A stretch of DNA of 64,000 nt from positions 24,359,294-24,423,293 of the forward strand of contig NC_063155.1 of assembly GCF_020921035.1 (NCBI RefSeq), in the 5' to 3' direction. The notes under the pieces were generated by a model. The model searched no databases and was not told where the DNA came from. It was given only the letters and a program-made list of their open reading frames with translations. Origin of the DNA: Rhodamnia argentea. Taxonomy: Eukaryota > Streptophyta > Magnoliopsida > Myrtales > Myrtaceae. This document shows positions 24,201 to 34,896 of the stretch, in pieces. The stretch's first letter is position 1. The number at the start of each line of letters is the position of its first letter. The translations under genes and the position numbers were made by a program.

Positions 24201-25575
24201 AATTGGCTGTTGGATGACAGATTCAACGGCAACAATCATAGCGTGCACAAAATCATCACCACCAGTTCCAATGGCGGTAAACCCTCTAACTGTCGGGTAA
24301 GTGTTGACCTGTTAAGCAGGATGCTGCCATTAGCTTCATATTTGAGTAAATGCTCTCATAGAATGGTGTTTCTTCTTATGGTTAGGTATATGCAGATTGC
24401 ACCATACATGCAGTGCCCAGTTGTAAGAATAAATCTTTGCTCTAGAGAAGGTATGGATACAAAGAATACCATCCTCACTCATTTGCCTCTAATGTCCTAT
24501 GTGTGATCAGAAAAATATTTCAAAACTGGTCAATCTGCCAAAAAATTAATAGTTCAATATTCACATGCGATTATTTATAATTCACCAGAATAGATTAATT
24601 CCGACTCTGCAGAATGGACTGCTCTGGACCACTAAAGATGCCAAAATGACCATAGCTATCTGCATTCAACAGTTACATTGGTGGAAATGAAGGTAATTTA
24701 CCTTCTTATCCAAAGCAAGCCATTCGCTGGTCGAATCATCACTCACTGTACCGCCAATAACCACATTTGTTGTTTGCCCTACTCTCCCTTCCGCCTTTGA
24801 AACCTCTGAAAGTAAATGCTGCAGCTATTAGAAAATGCTACGATCACACAGAATAAATGTAAAATTACCACTATATTATCATAAGAACACCGACTCAACA
24901 ATGACTTTAAGTAGTAGAAAAGTGTAAACCTCTGAATTTTCATGATAGTATATTAAACAGGTACGCCGCCCCTCATCCAATTCATGTTCTCCATTTAGCA
25001 TATAGCATATCACACATAACTATGTCTTTCTAATCTGAAAACCAGACAATGAGAATGCAAAATCTTTAATGCTGGGCAGAAAACACTGATCATCGATGCC
25101 AGTGCCCCTCCTAATTTCCAATACTTCTACAACGACAGAAATTTCTAGAAGCCGATGAGATAAATTCCTTCGAAATTACATCAATACCGAGCTTCGCCAC
25201 GCAAATCGGAGCCAGAAGCTAAACCGTAACCTCCTACACAATCTGACATCTCACCATCCCCCGACCTCAACGGGCGAAAGACGTACCTGAAATGGCCTTG
25301 AGAACCGCTTCCTGAGGCGGACCCTGCTCTTGATCGTCCTCCCAGTTCCCAGACGAGGACGGCGAACCGTTACTGGTGGAGCAATTCAGCACCTGGCTTC
25401 GCCTGGCGGAGTGGAAACCGGGATCCCTGGGAGGCCTGTAACCGCAACCCAGCTTGCGGCGCGGAGGAGACGACGAAGCGCCGGCGAGGGAGAGAGAGAA
25501 GGGGGCGGGAGCCGCGAGCGAAGGCTTCCATGGCTCGGTCAGGAACACGCAGCGCAACACGGTCCGGCACGCCAT
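20490..25575 (-). CDS. Plastid-targeted YbeD/DUF493-family protein
   Basis: Five exons, 25575-25287, 24805-24702, 24308-24195, 21307-21224 and 20546-20490, join in frame to 215 aa. The first roughly 70 residues are rich in Ser, Arg and Pro with few acidic residues, like a chloroplast transit peptide. The middle reads EVSKAEGRVGQTTNVVIGG. The C-terminal domain (about residue 130 on) has GFTAIGTGGDDFVHAMIVAV, then SSRGKYVSVNIGPIHVV, SSEQVQAVYNAMRRD and the end MKYFL. This follows the bacterial YbeD/UPF0250 pattern (F-x-x-IG, S-x-KGNYHSVS, EQV-x-x-LY), a small ferredoxin-like fold. Its function in plants is not known to me. Intron 3 is 2.9 kb and holds a long inverted-repeat element. The donor of intron 4 runs straight into a GA/CT microsatellite. 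Confidence 0.85.
20882..21107. repeat. Diverged two-copy tandem repeat in DUF493 intron 4
   Basis: Both units contain GCAATATGG, TCTTGACACTAA, then ATGGGCCACAG or ATGGCCACAG, ATAATGCTGCCTGGGTTGC (A for G in unit 2) and end in GTGCACCTT. Unit 1 runs to about 20998 and unit 2 from about 21006. Unit 1 has an extra internal GCAATATGGG duplication. Confidence 0.75.
21172..21222. repeat. (AG)25 microsatellite abutting a splice donor
   Basis: About 25 uninterrupted AG units. On the transcribed (minus) strand the exon ends GAGCAG and the intron begins GTCTCTCTCT, so the repeat supplies every intron base after the donor GT. Confidence 0.95.
23045..23938. mobile_element. Long-terminal-inverted-repeat element in DUF493 intron 3
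   Basis: The left end reads TCCTATAACTTGTGCCAATT and GTGCAATTGAGTC. The right end, read on the opposite strand, is TCCTATAACTTATACCAATT and GTGCAATCAAGTC, so the ends match over 30 bases or more with few differences. The inner part is AT-rich with a GC-rich patch at about 23630-23720. There is no transposase frame, so it looks non-autonomous. I could not fix a target-site duplication. Confidence 0.7.
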
Positions 25576-26257
25576 TACTTCGTGCGATTCTGTCTGCGGC
25601 TTCGATTGTTCCGGTTTCTGGGTTTCGGGTGTCGTGCGTGTAGAACTCTTGTCCGAGACGCTTGGGAAGGAGGAGATTTTTCTCGGCTTCAGCTTCGGTC
25701 AGGGAAGACGCCTCGACCCCCCTGAGCTCAGGCTCCCGCTGCGACATTTACGCGGACGATTATACCCCTTTCGCTAACCGCCTCACTTGTACGGTTGTAC
25801 CCTTTTTTTACCGTCTTTTTAGTTCTTATTAATTAACCAAAAAAATTATTAACACCGGTTAAAATTAGCTTTGTTCCAAGAATAGGTCCTTGTAACAAGC
25901 GTATTAATTATTCGACCAAAAAAAAAAGGCATATTAATTAAAATAATTACTCATTTTATTTTTAGAGCAACGGCCTTTTCACTCGACACCGATCACTAAG
26001 ATCAATGATACGTGGTACAAGTTGAGGTAGTGAAGAGTTGTTTTATAAAAAAAGATATATTTTACACTTCCAAGGGACAAATATTGAAAGACGCATTGAA
26101 TAAATTTCAATGTTTAATTTTCAAAATAGTTAATTTAGGATATTAATAATGAATTCTTATGATTTTGATGATCGGTCTTAGGATAAACGAAGACGAACTA
26201 AGCTGAATAAGTACACGCTTTGATGAGTGGTTTTGCTGATAAAAAAAGAAAAGAAAA
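25576..26257. other. Promoter side of the DUF493 gene and AT-rich spacer
   Basis: The first 200 bp are GC-richer and fit the promoter or leader of the DUF493 gene. The rest is AT-rich, with the T-run terminator of the downstream minus-strand tRNA gene at its right end. No coding exon is seen. Confidence 0.5.
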
Positions 26258-26265
26258 TGTGGAGA

Positions 26266-26298
<33 letters not shown>

Positions 26299-26338
26299 AC
26301 CTTAATCTGGCGCCTTAGACCAACTCGGCCATCTCCAC
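26258..26338 (-). tRNA. tRNA-Leu (anticodon AAG)
   Basis: On the minus strand the 81-nt sequence folds as a class II tRNA. The acceptor stem is GTGGAGA paired with TCTCCAC, then discriminator A. The A box is TGGCCGAGTTGG. The anticodon stem CCAGA/TCTGG encloses the 7-base loop TTAAGGT, giving anticodon AAG. There is a long variable arm, and the B box is GGTTCAAATCC. A TTTTC terminator follows directly. No intron or encoded CCA is present. It decodes CUU and, after A34 deamination to inosine, other CUN leucine codons. Confidence 0.96.
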
Positions 26339-27759
26339 ATTTGCGGTTCAAGTTTCACTCTAAAACTAATTTTGTAGATTACGAGTGAGTCGTCAACTTC
26401 CGCCATGCTTTGACCCAAAAAGACAAAACTTCCGTAATGCAACAGAACTGTTATCATCTTCGCAATGCGTCCACGGTACTGAGACGTCTCGGAGTAGGAC
26501 CATTTTGAGGTCGTCTCCTACGTCATATACTCATGAAATTTATCATGCCATGGTTTCTATTTCATTCCTATAACTCCTCCTCAGAGTGATTAACACTCTT
26601 TGAGATATCCCGAATTTTGACGCGGCTCATCCCTGTGATCTTTGACCTGATTTATCTCTATGATTGACCGGAATAAGATTGAATTCACGAAGTATTCGAC
26701 ATAACTTTTACGATTACTCTACCCGAGAGAGGCCGTGCAATTCAAAGAGAGATCTACAACGTACTGTAAGTTGCAACTCAGCAAAGTAACTAGCTAACAA
26801 AATGACGTCTCTGGAGAATCGAATTACTAATTGACAGCCCGAGTCCGCGAAAGTTCAAGTGGGACCTACCAATGGTAACCCTCCCGAGTCCCGAATGGGA
26901 CATTTTGCAAAATACCTACAAACACCGACTCTGTCACGCGGGCCATCCGTGGCTGGCGATTCAGGCCCAACGTGTATGGGCTTTCACGCTGGGCCAGCTG
27001 CCTCCAAATCCATTCATCCTCTTCCCCTGAATTCAGTGACCTTATCCCCACGAAACTCCTATGAATAAACGTGGGATGTTTTCAATTTTTCCTCCTCTTT
27101 CCCCCCCGAAATAAAAGACGTGGAAGTCATGGGCAGGATCACGATCGAGACGTTGGCTCCCGGACAAAAAAAATTCAGGCATACGATATTGCAGCCAAAC
27201 ACCCCCGCCCTCCCATCTGGACCGTCCGTCCACTGGCGCTCTTGGCGACAAATCAACGCCCTCATTTTATTTTATTTTTTGGTCGGAGCCCTCATTTAAA
27301 TAAGCTATTTTAAAAAATATATTTATTTATATCCCCTAAAAAATTAATAAATCATAAATATTTTTGTTGCTTACTAAGGTATTTGCATATAAATTATTGT
27401 CGATGTTAAATTTATTTTTTAAATTATTTATTTTTTGGGGAGCGAAACGGAGCCGGAGTATCTCGAGAGATCCGACGCTAGCAAGCAAAGGGCAAATCAC
27501 CGCCCACCCCATAACATCTTTCGTACCAAAATGAATAATAGGAAAGAAAAACACTTGCACTGTACGCCACCAAACGCTTTCACGCCTACGTGTGCGATCT
27601 CGTAACCACGTTTACTTCCTGTCCCCTTATAAACTCTTGTTTTATTCGTTCAGAGCCGCCGGGAAGGAGAACGAAAAGAATCCGTGCTTCCTCTCCTCCT
27701 CCTCCACCCCTCTCGGATTCTCACCCAACACCGCCGTCCAGAGAAATTCCCGTCGCGAA
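26339..27759. other. Intergenic region and promoter of the DnaJ-type gene
   Basis: Mixed-composition DNA without a recognised gene. Around 26955-26996 there are AGGCCCAAC and GCTGGGCCAGC motifs (GGCCCA class, TCP or site II-like), and AT-rich DNA follows at 27280-27430. The last 150 bp before the DnaJ-type start are CT-rich and fit a 5' leader. Confidence 0.45.
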
Positions 27760-28059
27760 ATGGGTCCGATCGTGGTGACTCAGCTGGCGACGGGCCTGAG
27801 CGTGTTGGCCGGGGCGGTCCTCGTCAAGTCGGTCATGGACCAGAAGCCCATGGCCGGCCCCTTCCAGCGGTGCCCCTCCTGCAACGGCACGGGCCGGGTC
27901 TCCTGCATGTGCTCGCGGTGGTCGGACGGCGACGTCGGGTGCCGGACCTGCGCCGGTTCGGGACGGATGGCGTGCAGCAGCTGTGGTGGGACGGGCACGG
28001 GTCGGCCCCTCCCGGTCCAGCTCTCGGTGAGGCGTCCCAACCCTCCTCCTCCGTCTTAA
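27760..28059 (+). CDS. Small DnaJ-type cysteine-rich zinc-finger protein
   Basis: A single-exon gene of 99 aa starting MGPIVVTQLATGLSVLAGAV. Residues 4-24 are hydrophobic and could be a membrane anchor or signal. After that come cysteine pairs of the DnaJ central-domain type: CPSCNGTG, CMCSRW, CRTCAGSG and CSSCGGTG, followed by a proline-rich tail. There is no J domain. Related plant proteins of this size (BSD2/LQY1-like DnaJ cysteine-rich superfamily) act as zinc-binding holdases or disulfide-handling factors, often in plastids. The organelle cannot be told from the sequence. The upstream in-frame ATG at 27592 was rejected because the family begins at MGP and the added stretch has leader composition. 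Confidence 0.85.
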   Translation: MGPIVVTQLATGLSVLAGAVLVKSVMDQKPMAGPFQRCPSCNGTGRVSCMCSRWSDGDVGCRTCAGSGRMACSSCGGTGTGRPLPVQLSVRRPNPPPPS

Positions 28060-28160
28060 GCGGGCCGTGGGCGGCTTCTTCGTAAACTCTTATATTTCCG
28101 GTCATATGTAGCAGTTCTGAGAGCAACTCTGGTCTCTAATACATTTGTTTTTTTTTTGCC

Positions 28161-28197
<37 letters not shown>

Positions 28198-29593
28198 TTC
28201 CTTTAGAAGATTAAGTTATGTAACATAAGTTGGGAAGATACTTGGATGTAATGAAACGAGAATACTGCAAATTCAGATTATTATACGACGACGACGACGG
28301 CATAACCTTAGTAACTAGCTAGGATTTTGTTGAACAGAGGTTCCTAACATACAGCGACCGCCAGTTTTCCTCACAGTTTCAGATAAATGTTGTCAATACT
28401 GCGTGGCTCTCGCTCTACCTTTGAATGAATGCATCTCTTTGCCAATTTGCAATGGCTTCAGCGCTTAAAGAATGAGAGGCAAAAATTACGTGCGCGGAAG
28501 CTCTTCCCGCGATTCAAATCGACGGTGCTTGTGGAATTAATTGGGAAGAAAGGAAGAACAAGAAGGCTTAAGGTGCGGCCCCGATGCGTAGTACGTCCCA
28601 GAACCAGCGACGAAACAAGAGGTTCTGTCCAATTTGTCAACTTCTCCCGGTGGACGCTGCATTGCTTGGATAAGGTCTTGCTCCCGACGGTGCTGCTTCT
28701 CGGGCAAGAGCTCTAACATGCATCTGTCCTAACAAATGCTTAATCGAGGGAATCGGGAGCATATTAGATGCCCATAAATCGGATTCCTGTGACGATCCGT
28801 CATGCGAGTGTGAGGCAGTGCCGGTTTGGGGCCTCGAGCAGTGGTTTTGCAGAATGAATTGCCGTAGCGACTAGGGAACGACTGGTAGATATGGGAGTTG
28901 CGATTCGCGAACATAGGAGGACGGATTGGGTTCACGGTTGTGGCAGCAATGGCGGTGGACTGGCAAATGTCGCCCGAATCGGAGAGTTACGAATCATCAA
29001 GACGGCAGCTCGCGCATTTGGAAGCACCTTTTCTTCGAAAGAAAGCCATTTGCAATTGCATTGCTCAAAAGCAGATGCATCATGTATATTTAAGCCATCC
29101 AGGCTGTACCGAGCTCGAGAGAGAGAAATGGGAAACTGGGAAGTGGAACGCAGAGCCTCTTGGGCTTTACCCAATATGAAAAGATGATTGATTTTGTCCC
29201 TGATTGTTTTCATCTTCGGAAAGAAGACTGCGGCTAATCACATGTAACAATGGCCCCCGCCGTTGATCGCTGTCGGATCGAATTTCCGGCCAACTTTCCG
29301 GGTTCCCTTGTTGGGGCTCAATTGGAAAACGGAGCGACGGGACCGGGCTTTGATTGACCCCCTTTCCAATGTCATGAACTTTGACAAGATACGACTGAGA
29401 GGGAGTACAAAGGGGCGATAAAGCTATGAGTATCCTCTCTAACCCTAGCAGCACATTAAGCATGTTTTTTCGATAATCTTACCGACTAAGGCGCTGTAAT
29501 ACGAAAATTTTCTTCCGACGGTTAGAAATTCTCAATCCTTTGTCGCACGAGAGAATTTGTTTATCGAAGGTACCTGTTTGAATGTATTAGTTA
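28060..29593. other. 3' flank of the DnaJ-type gene and intergenic region
   Basis: There is a CT microsatellite at about 28164-28194 in the likely 3' UTR and a short GACGAC run near 28288. The remainder (28400-29500) has near-average composition and several 60-100 codon frames on both strands, none with a domain I recognise. Confidence 0.45.
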
Positions 29594-30185
29594 GGGAAAA
29601 GTGTCACAAAAGTCATAAACTTAATGCATTGATGCCAATTTAGTCTTAAATCTTTTTTTTTTGTGCCAATTTAGTGCTAAATCTTTTATATTGATGTCAA
29701 TTCAGTCGTAAACCTTTTATTGGTGCCACTTGAGTTCTAAACCTTTTGGATTGGTGCCAATTCAATCCTAAGATTTTTTGCATTTGTATAAATTGAGATA
29801 ATCCGGTCAATTTTGACCCACAATCGCTAACGTGGACGTCAATTATCTTACGTGGCATGGCTGGCACTGACGTGGATATATTTTTAAATATTATATAAAA
29901 TATTTAAAAATATTAAAAATATATTAAAAATATTCACATCAACGCCGACCGTTTCACTTAGGACAATCGACGTCCACGTCAGTAATTTTTAATCAAAATT
30001 GACCGAATTGACTCAATTTGTACAAATGCAAAAAATCTTAGGACTGAATTGGCACCAACCCAAATGTTTAGGACTCAATTGGCATGAATAAAACGTTTAA
30101 GACCCAATTAGCATCAATATAAAAAGTTTAGGACTGAATTGGCACTAATGCAATAGATTTGGGACTTTTTTTTTACACTTTTCCC
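29594..30185. mobile_element. Non-autonomous Mutator-like element (MITE) with exact 10-bp target duplication
   Basis: The element begins GGGAAAAGTGTCAC and ends with a complementary ACACTTTTCCC. It is flanked on both sides by the identical 10 bases GTATTAGTTA (29584-29593 and 30186-30195). Target duplications of 9-11 bp with long terminal inverted repeats are typical of Mutator-like elements. The inverted repeats reach far inward (the phrase TGCCAATT-AGTC-TAAA is repeated on both arms), so nearly the whole element could fold back on itself. It has no transposase. Confidence 0.85.
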
Positions 30186-30985
30186 GTATTAGTTACTGTG
30201 GGTGATTCTATCACTTAGCCTTTTCCGGTAAGTTCTCAATTCCCATTGTGATAAGAATATGCAAAAATTTAGATTCATTGCCTGCAGTTTAGCTATGCGT
30301 GAGTAACTTTTGCAGAGAGTTAACATAGGAAACATAAGCTATCAGGAAATGGGCCAAACTATGTATGTGTAACGCATTACCTAACAGTTAATGGAAAGAC
30401 AATCGGAGCAACGAAAGACATGTAGAGGAAAGACGAGAGAACTAACCGGACTTGAACCAAAGACCCATGCCCCGAATCTCTTAAAGGGAGTTCCGGTATT
30501 CTAATGCTATGTTGCTCGGAATAAAGTGGCTTGCTAGGTGATCGTAAAATTCACACAGAAACTGGTGACGGACAAATTCGATCAGACGGGCAGTACAACA
30601 TATCAATTCGTCACGTAAAAATAAGCCACTCGTCCCAATGGAACAGGTTTAACCCATTTTGTCTTTCTGCATGGTTTATGAAATGCCCGGTTAGTTGCGG
30701 GCTTATTCATTTTCCGCTTACCATAGAGCAAAGTGTACCACCATGCATAGAGAGTTTCGCTACTACCCAATCATCAATGCCAAGCCCTGACTTCATCAAA
30801 GAGGTATTTGTACATTGCACAACCGTTCTATAGACTAGACAAGGAGAGTCAATACAAGCTCTCTTTTCCAATTACACAATCTTGCTTTGCATAATCACAC
30901 CTCTCTCTCTTTCTCTCTCATCCTCATTCCTTTGCAAAAGGATTTCCAATTCAATCTCGATTTGTTCTCTCTCTCGAGTTCTTCC
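30186..30985. other. 3' flank of Lhca2
   Basis: Mostly unremarkable. At 30440-30520 the minus strand has a B-box-like GGTTCAAGTCCGG and an upstream TAGCATTAGAATACCGG, which could be the head of a tRNA-derived SINE. CT-rich runs at 30900-30980 lie close to the Lhca2 stop codon. Confidence 0.4.
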
Positions 30986-32476
30986 TCACTTGGGTGTGAA
31001 AGCCTGCAATAACCCACCACAAGAAGTGTCATAACACGTAGTGCTTTAAACGATTGAGTCTTAAGTATAGATGGGGATGTAGCTCAGCTTACTGCAAAAA
31101 CTGTAGCATGACCCGGATCGGCGAGGTGAGCGAAGAGGTTATCAATCGGGCCGGTGCCGGTGTAGATGTGTTGGAACCAAGCGCCCATAACAGCCAACAT
31201 GGCCAGCCTCCCATTCTTGATCTCCTTGGTCCTCAACTCCTTCACCTTCTCGGGCGAGCCGGACCCCCACCCGAGTGGGTCAAACCAGAGCCCACCGGGG
31301 TACCCAACATCGGTGCCAGTGAGCTTGTTGTTGGGGAAGATGGGATCGGTGTTGACGCACCCGGGCTTGATGATGTCGGCCCATCTCCTGCCCTCAGCCC
31401 AACCGATGAAAATGAGCTCGACAATGAAGAGGGTGGTGGTGTCGGTGAAGTACTCCTGCTCCCCGGCGGTGTACCACGAGGGAGTGTTGAGGATGCCAAT
31501 CTTCGTGAGGAACTCGGGGATGAAAATGCCAGCGGCCCCGAGCATTGCCCATCTGCAGTGGACCAGCTCCGCTTGTTGGTTCCATCTCAAGCTCTCAGGA
31601 TCAGAGGCTGTCAATTATCAGATCCATTTAGACACTATCTTTGTCAAAACTGGAGAACTCTAACAAGGTTAGGACAAAGTATACTAAGATATCAAGTTTA
31701 TGGACGACCTAGGAGTGTTCAAGACGCAATTTTGGAGGCACTTGATCCTACTAAAAGTTCCAATAATTGCTTAAGCAACCTAATTTCTCTAAATATCTTT
31801 ACTACATGAACTGTCAATGGAGAAATTTGGTCTCACTATAAGATAGTCAATTAGATCCAAACATGAACACATGCCTTTAGATCGACACTCTCCTACAACT
31901 TACCGAGGCCAAGAGGATCGAAGCCGAAGTCTCCCGGGAGGCTGCCCAGAGAGTGATTCAAATGCAGCAAATCAGACTTCTTGTTAAAAGTTAGGTTGTA
32001 AACACAACAGTGGCCATAAATTAAGCATGATCAAGGAGCGAACCTGCCGTCGAGCCACGGAGGAGGAACGCTTCCTGGGAACCAGATAGGTCTATTGGGA
32101 TCCGCCGCTGCGCAAACGGTGGCCAACCTTCCTGCGGCCGCAGCCGGCGGGGTGTGCTTGCTCACGCGCAGCTTTTTGCCGGTAAGGAATGAAGATCCAT
32201 TCTTTTGGCCACTGAAACCACGTGCAAGCAATGGTCATTTATCAGAAACCCCAAGATAAAAAGCTGGGATTTCGACATTTGGAGCTCTCCAAACAATCAT
32301 CTCCTATGATATTCATTGTTCATCGCCTTATGACTGATTATAAACACATGCATATCATAACGAGCGTATATTATACACGATCTTATGAGATTTTCCAAGC
32401 TAAAGTGCAGAAGAGCTTGCCTCGGAGAGGAGATGGCCACAGCTGCAATGGCTGAGGAAGCGCACACCGAAGCCAT
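30986..32476 (-). CDS. LHCA2: Photosystem I chlorophyll a/b-binding protein Lhca2
   Basis: Five exons, 32476-32421, 32211-32044, 31941-31904, 31607-31093 and 31003-30986, give 264 aa. The N-terminus [19 protein letters not shown] and the following basic stretch form a chloroplast transit peptide. The mature protein begins near [13 protein letters not shown]. The three LHC helices are clear: helix B region [20 protein letters not shown], helix C in [18 protein letters not shown], helix A in [17 protein letters not shown]. The chlorophyll-ligand motifs ELVHCRWAM and EIKNGRLAM are intact. The protein binds chlorophylls a and b and carotenoids in the LHCI belt of photosystem I. Intron 1 starts with GC rather than GT. 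The last exon is only 18 nt (AFTPK and stop); reading through its donor would give a false end, FAVS. Confidence 0.95.
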
Positions 32477-32700
32477 TCTCTCTGAATAACTCGCGAGAGG
32501 TGGAGCGGGGAATATGGGGCGTATGTGAAAATCCGTGGGCATAGAAAACCGTGTTAATGTATGCGTGGGCTTATCTCAAAGGATAGGAGGGGCGGCCTCT
32601 GATTGGCTCCTCCCTTGCCACGTGGGCCGCAGAATCTATTGAGAGGAGTCCCTCCACCTGCCACGTGGAAGCTGCCGAGTGATTCCTTCCTTGGATATCT
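32477..32700 (-). promoter_or_regulatory. Light-responsive promoter of Lhca2
   Basis: Upstream of the Lhca2 start are two G-box cores CACGTG (32619-32624 and 32662-32667), a minus-strand I-box GATAAG (32570-32575) and a nearby CCAAT-type motif (GATTGG, about 32601). G-box plus I-box is the classic combination in photosynthesis nuclear genes. The transcription start cannot be placed. Confidence 0.65.
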
Positions 32701-34189
32701 GGGAGTTAGTGGCTCACGTTGGCGGATCGGGTGGCCGGCCAATCAGGATGCCCCCCGACCCTTGGTCGGATATCTCGGCTAGTTGATGAGTTTGTAGCGA
32801 GTAGATGAGGAGCAAAAAGAAGTAGAAAAAATTTACGATGCGGCTGCTTGTACCTTGGCTGGAACAGGAAGTCACGTGAAAATTTCCTGCCGAATGCTGT
32901 GAAGATAGCTATGTTACCGGCGGTTTGATTAATTTTCAGCAAGGAGACGTGGCATTGCGATTTTGATGGAACAAATCGAAAGGTCGCACTAGGTATGAAA
33001 TAATGTGCGTTTAGAAAGCTTAGCTGGATACAAAATGATGAAAGAAGATACAAGAAAGTTGAAAATAAAGATTTGATTAGGCTCATTTGTTTCGCGGAAA
33101 TAAATTATTTGGCAAACATTTTTCAAAAAATCGATCGCTTGCATCGCGTGCCATAATGGACGAACGAAAAAGATTTCCATCATCCATGGAAATTCTGCAA
33201 TATAATTTGCTGTCGATGATGAAAATATTTATTCTCGACTAATTATTTCAATTGACACAAGCCATCGTTTCAAGAGTTTAAAACTCATTCATTTTCGAGA
33301 AACAAACTGAGCGAGCGAGCGACCGAGAGAGACGTTAGACATTGGGCTGCTTCTTCACTTCATCTCAGGCCCATAACCATTAAATCAGCCCAGAGTAACG
33401 GTTGGGCCCCGTTTTAAACAGGGCAGGGGACGGGGTTGCTCAGTAATTGCTCTAACCTCACGCAACTTCCCTCGCAGAAACAGCAATTTTGCCGTTGAGA
33501 CTCAAACCGGATGTCTCAGCCAAAAAAAAAAAAAAAACCAGGAGAATAGAGAAAACTATGACGCTTCCGTTGACCTTCGGCTTACAAAAAGTATAGAGCG
33601 AGGAGGAGGAGTCCCAAGTTGCGGAGTTGAATTTGGAATACTGAAAGTTCGTATCGTGTGATTAATCTGGACGAGACATGTTCGCCTCTTAATCACCGAG
33701 CTAGAATACTATTCGACGAGTTTTTATTTACTATAAGCCCCGTACGTAGGTTGCAGATGCACCGACCATTCAAAACAAGGACGATCCTTTTCACCTTGGC
33801 CTCCTTTGACGATGTCGGAATTAACTGGTAGAGCTTGTGGGGTCCAGCCGAACGACAGTAATCCCACCACGTCGTCATCCTTATCTTCATGCAAGGGGTC
33901 CAGGAAATCATCACCGAGAGAAGCCATTTGCTTTCGAGTGGATAAAGACATGACCCGCCACCACCATCTCTCTCTCGATCTCTCTTGACCTAACAAGCAA
34001 GAAATCTAGGCATATGGAATAGATCCTTACCAGGTGGGAGTAGGAGGAGAGTTAATCATTTCTCGTTCACTCATTTACTTTTGCGAAAGCCACCGATGGA
34101 TAGGAGATTGAGTTTGGCATGTTCGCATTGCTGTCTCGACTTTATTTCGAATCTATAAAGCCCAAGCGTTGCCTCTTGATTCTCACAGC
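32701..34189. other. Intergenic, no recognised gene
   Basis: It contains GGCCC-bearing promoter-like motifs at about 33340-33410 (TTGGGCTG, CAGGCCCA, GTTGGGCCCCG) and a poly-A run near 33520. Neither strand shows a gene that would use such a promoter. Confidence 0.4.
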
Positions 34190-34896
34190 ACCATGCTCAC
34201 CTAAGCTCTAGGAGGTAAGCGGCTTCAGGTTCCATCTAGCTTCTACAGAGACTTGAAACCTACTAGTCGAAATCGGTTCTTCATTTTGTGAAATCTGGAA
34301 CTTACCTTGCTTATCCCGAAACTTGAAACCGGCGAATTTTTTCATTTAGTTAAGTAAAATGAAAGTGAAACGCAACAACAAAAATAAAATTTTCCATTTG
34401 TCAATAGCAACAATACATAAAAGATAAACACGTAAAATAAAATAAACAACAAATATTTTGCTCCAAATTTTAACCACTCGAAATCAATATAAACGACAAA
34501 CATGATTAATCACTTAATAATAGTTTCAAATTAAAATTACTATTAACTAACTAAAGTAATTATTAAAAAGCCTCACCACATATATTCGTTCAACTTCAAC
34601 TCTTAAACTCTATTTACCGATGATAATCTTATCATTAAGACAATCTATTTATTGAAAAAAAAAAGAGTTTAAATAAAACGTTCACTTTTTAAATTTATTA
34701 TTTAGGATTTTGTAGGTTCTTGATTGTCGGTTCCCGGTTCGGTTCCCTGTGGGAACGAGAAACCAAACCGCATAGTACAGGTTCCTAAAAGTATGACACC
34801 AAGAACCGGATCAGGTTTCACTAGAACTTAGAATGGGACTGGTTCCCATATGTAGAGTTCTCCGGTTCCTGTATCTACCCATAAACCATGCTCACC
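34190..34896. mobile_element. Insertion flanked by 13-bp direct repeats
   Basis: The 13 bases ACCATGCTCACCT occur at 34190-34202 and again at about 34884-34896, both followed soon by AAGCTC. The enclosed roughly 680 bp is AT-rich, with GGTTCC/GGAACC-type motifs at both ends (CAGGTTCCATCTAG on the left, CCGGTTCCTGTATCTA on the right), giving weak inverted symmetry. It has no coding capacity. It reads as a non-autonomous element with a target duplication; the class is uncertain. Confidence 0.5.

Noticed and set aside
25454..25777. A plus-strand gene diverging from the DUF493 first exon
   Set aside because: The frames are antisense to the transit-peptide exon and have no domain or continuation.
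31084..31614. Lhca2 exon 4 read straight through to a stop after FAVS
   Set aside because: A strong donor inside it and an 18-nt exon downstream restore the conserved end AFTPK.
31054..31809. A 251-codon plus-strand frame opposite Lhca2
   Set aside because: Antisense of the conserved Lhca2 exon, with no independent evidence.
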